Positions 62,021-64,000 of a stretch of 64,000 nt of DNA are shown here, piece after piece. The position numbers and the translations under genes are program-made. This DNA comes from Verrucomicrobia bacterium LW23 (GTDB lineage: Bacteria > Verrucomicrobiota > Verrucomicrobiia > Methylacidiphilales > UBA1321): contig QAZA01000050.1 in assembly GCA_003054695.1 (NCBI GenBank), positions 1-64,000 of the forward strand. Reading direction: 5' to 3'. The notes beneath the pieces are model-generated. The model did not search any database, was not told the DNA's origin, and saw nothing but the letters and a program-made list of their open reading frames with translations. The number at the start of each line of letters is the position of its first letter. Positions within the stretch are counted from its first letter, which is position 1.

Positions 62021-62122
62021 CGAAGCGCCGGAGGCGCGACCGTATATTAGCCGGTGGTGAAGCGAGTCTGCGAGCGGGAACCACCGGTTAACATCCCCTC
62101 CGAACAAGCCCCGGCAGGGGCT
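62021..62122. repeat. REP-like cluster of three palindromes
   Basis: Three stem-loops in about 100 bp between convergent genes: GCGCC-GGA-GGCGC (62025-62037), CCGGTGGT ... ACCACCGG (62051-62087) and AGCCCC-GGCA-GGGGCT (62107-62122). The arrangement resembles interspersed palindromic repeats I associate with Planctomycetes/Verrucomicrobia intergenic regions. Only this copy is recognised here. It may end transcription from both sides. Confidence 0.6.
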
Positions 62123-62139
62123 GAGCATGGCTTCCTGCA

Positions 62140-63096
62140 CTACGCCCGCGTATAGCTAAACCTTGCGGCAGAGCGACTTAGCGGCAAAATCTCCGCCTCC
62201 GCCACCCACTGCGGCATCTTATCCGCGTGCCAGAGATAGAGCCAGCCGTCCACCGCAGGCGTCGGCACTTTGCCAGCCGCCGCCGAAAGCTCCGGGCGAT
62301 CTCCGGACCCCGGCGCATGCATGGGGGGCGGACGCTGCCGCCACAGGGCGCGGCGCACAATTTCGCTAGGCAGGGCGGGAGCCCACGTCCATCCGCAAGG
62401 CACTGCTATGCCGTTACTTACGCAATAGCGCACACCCGGCAGAGATGGCAGCACGGCCGTCCCCGCCCCGGACTGCGCCACGCAGACGGAGCCATCGCCC
62501 GCCACTGCAAATACCAGCCCGCCAAAGCGCACCTCCGACGCCTCCTCCACAAAGGCGCGCCACGGTCCTTCCGCCACAATCAGCAGACCCGGCTCGGATT
62601 CCGTGGCGCTGCGCACCAACGTAAGCTCCACCAGCGCAGAGCTTTGCGTGGTGCCGGGGTGCGCCTCTGAGCCTTCGACCGCCGTCGCGGAACGCCGGCG
62701 CGGATCCGGCAGACGCCCCGGCATCAGCGTGGAGGGAGGCGCAATTTCCAGCGCCTGCGCCAGCGGTTGCCACGTTACATGAGGCAGGCGGCCGTCGGGA
62801 AGCAGCCGCGAGAAATCGCGCAGCTTGCCTCCGGCCAGAACCTCATACCACTGCGCGCTGGGATGACCCGCCAGAGCCTCGCCTAACGCCGTGCTCCAGG
62901 CCGCCCCGCGCACCCACACAAACTCTCCCGCCACGCCCGCGTCCAGGCCCGCAAAAAGCCGCAAACTCCACAGCGCTTCCGCATCCCGCCGATGCAACCG
63001 CGCCGCCCACGCACGGCCCTCCGGCGCCGCGCCGCCGCCCGCAAAAAGCGCGCGCGGGGGCAGGATAGGCTGCGCAGATGACGATGGCTGGGGCAT
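62140..63096 (-). CDS. possible bpX-type domain protein of a MoxR-vWA-beta-propeller system
   Basis: 318 residues, Ala/Pro/Arg-rich, without signal or membrane segment. The segments LPDGRLPHVTWQPLAQALEI, VLPSLPGVRYCVSNGIAVPCG (described in parts), WTWAPALPSEIVRRAL, LYLWH and the end EILPLSRSAARFSY match the pattern I remember for bpX domains: a LPGLRY-like turn, then AVPAGW-P-L, and a final LSRAAVR. Those occur in MoxR-vWA-beta-propeller ternary systems. It follows the radical SAM gene by 24 bp. No MoxR, vWA or propeller gene is adjacent inside the window; they could lie past 64000. The assignment rests on remembered consensus and is tentative. Confidence 0.45.
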   Translation of the reverse strand: MPQPSSSAQPILPPRALFAGGGAAPEGRAWAARLHRRDAEALWSLRLFAGLDAGVAGEFVWVRGAAWSTALGEALAGHPSAQWYEVLAGGKLRDFSRLLPDGRLPHVTWQPLAQALEIAPPSTLMPGRLPDPRRRSATAVEGSEAHPGTTQSSALVELTLVRSATESEPGLLIVAEGPWRAFVEEASEVRFGGLVFAVAGDGSVCVAQSGAGTAVLPSLPGVRYCVSNGIAVPCGWTWAPALPSEIVRRALWRQRPPPMHAPGSGDRPELSAAAGKVPTPAVDGWLYLWHADKMPQWVAEAEILPLSRSAARFSYTRA

Positions 63097-63120
63097 GTCC
63101 CTTTCTATAGCACAAAGCCC

Positions 63121-63996
63121 TTACCGTGCGGAGGAAAATGCGGCGGGAATTCTCTCCAACACCCCCTCGCCAAACAGCGCCGCGGCTCCCGTCCTCGGCA
63201 TGTGCACGTACCCAATATGGCAGCCGCAAACCGCGTTGCTGCACCTTCGTGGCCGAAGCCCCTCGCGCCAGCCGGCCTCGTAAATGTTCCCAATCTTCTC
63301 GCGGATAAAATGGCAGCGATACATATCCCCTTCTCCATCAACGCTAAACGCGGATTCCCCGGCCATGCACTCCTCGCCCAGACTGGCGTGGTACCGGTTG
63401 TTCATCCCAAAATGCGGGTCCACGGCCTCGATCCGTGCCACCTCGTCCCCAGCGTAGTACCCGCGCACGCGCTTGTACGCATTCACCCACACATAGGTCC
63501 CCTCCGGCAGCCTGCGCCGCAGCTCTTCCATCGCATCCAGATTCTCCTTAAGGCCCACGATACCAACGCTATATCTAAGCCCCATGCCATCCAGCCGCGC
63601 GCACTGCGCCACAAAATCGTCCAGCGCCACCTGCGAGGGATGGTACGTGGCCCAAAAAGCCAGCCGCTGCGGATCCGCCCGGCGCGCCCAGTCCAGGCGA
63701 CAGCTCAAATTTGTCTGAACCGCCACGCGCGCAACGTGTTGCATGTGGCTGAGCACCACCAGCGCCTCCCTGTAATGCGCCCGGATCAGCGCCTCGCCCC
63801 ACGGCGTAAACAGTACGCCCAGCCGGGTCGCACCCGCGTCATCGGCCAAACCGCCCGCCCAGGCCACAAAGCGGCGCAGCTTCGCCGCATCGTCCGCAAG
63901 CTCCGCCGCCGAGTTCCGCGTTTTGGCAAACGGGCAGTAGTCGCAGGCATAGTCGCAGCTGGAGAGCGGCCCGCGATACAAGAGGTTAAGCCTCAT
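63121..63996 (-). CDS. STM4011-type radical SAM protein
   Basis: 291 residues. The N-terminus MRLNLLYRGPLSSCDYACDYC holds the radical SAM CxxxCxxC cluster site, followed by the barrel. The C-terminus has further cysteines (EECMAGE, MYRCHF, RRCSNAVCGCH) that look like a SPASM/auxiliary cluster. The opening LYRGPLSSC-YxCxYCPFAK is the hallmark of the STM4011 family, which occurs in an uncharacterised five-gene cluster (STM4011-4015) in Salmonella and other bacteria. The substrate is unknown; a peptide is plausible because of the SPASM-like end. The ATG lies four bases from the window edge, so upstream genes are missing. Confidence 0.85.
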   Translation of the reverse strand: MRLNLLYRGPLSSCDYACDYCPFAKTRNSAAELADDAAKLRRFVAWAGGLADDAGATRLGVLFTPWGEALIRAHYREALVVLSHMQHVARVAVQTNLSCRLDWARRADPQRLAFWATYHPSQVALDDFVAQCARLDGMGLRYSVGIVGLKENLDAMEELRRRLPEGTYVWVNAYKRVRGYYAGDEVARIEAVDPHFGMNNRYHASLGEECMAGESAFSVDGEGDMYRCHFIREKIGNIYEAGWREGLRPRRCSNAVCGCHIGYVHMPRTGAAALFGEGVLERIPAAFSSAR

Positions 63997-64000
63997 AAGC

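Overview
The window reads as one contiguous chromosomal segment of a Gram-negative, GC-rich bacterium. Evidence for an outer membrane is a carbohydrate porin, periplasmic binding proteins and a two-partner-secretion adhesin. Most starts lack a clear Shine-Dalgarno. The mix of genes (giant MBG-repeat adhesin, urea ABC transporter, split MoxR/vWA operon, discrete acyltransferases, REP-like palindromes) fits Verrucomicrobiota, probably an Opitutales/Opitutaceae-like lineage. That placement is inference from gene content, not from a marker gene. I saw no rRNA, tRNA, CRISPR array or complete transposase gene.

Layout. 161-7698 (minus): a five-gene operon, SWIM zinc finger - unknown - vWA (CoxE type) - MoxR ATPase - DUF5682, related to E. 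coli yehLMPQ. 7986-17990 (minus): one 3334-residue secreted protein with a TPS domain, two choice-of-anchor-Q beta-helix blocks, a Big-like domain and 22-23 MBG repeats. 18854-24847: a truncated NmrA-like remnant, a GH2 beta-mannosidase, a small secreted protein, and a discrete acyltransferase coupled to an Sfp-type phosphopantetheinyl transferase. 25062-31213 (minus): malonyl-CoA:ACP transacylase, pyruvate kinase, HisRS, an IHF/HU protein and a TIGR03943-like membrane protein.

31287-44238 is the best-defined regulatory unit. A minus-strand operon (UrtA-like binding protein, hybrid histidine kinase, sigma-54 response regulator, M42 peptidase) diverges from urtABCDE on the plus strand. The intergenic region holds a -24/-12 sigma-54 promoter for each direction, a 9+9 bp perfect palindrome and a near-consensus IHF site. 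The parts suggest that periplasmic urea or amide is sensed by a dedicated binding protein and kinase, and that the sigma-54 activator drives both its own operon and the transporter. An OprB porin operon with two small membrane proteins follows, with a MITE-like inverted-repeat element 13 bp before the porin start.

46881-61977: a secreted hypothetical protein, a glucose-type PTS pair (EIIA-HPr-EI fusion and EIIC-EIIB-EIIB), an O-methyltransferase, NADP-isocitrate dehydrogenase with a strong terminator, an N-terminally shortened tannase-family esterase lacking the usual disulfide cysteines, a class II aldolase/epimerase, and two translationally coupled glycosyltransferases. 62140-63996 (minus, right edge): an STM4011-type radical SAM protein followed by a protein that resembles bpX domains of MoxR-vWA-beta-propeller systems, probably the 3' end of an operon that continues beyond the window.
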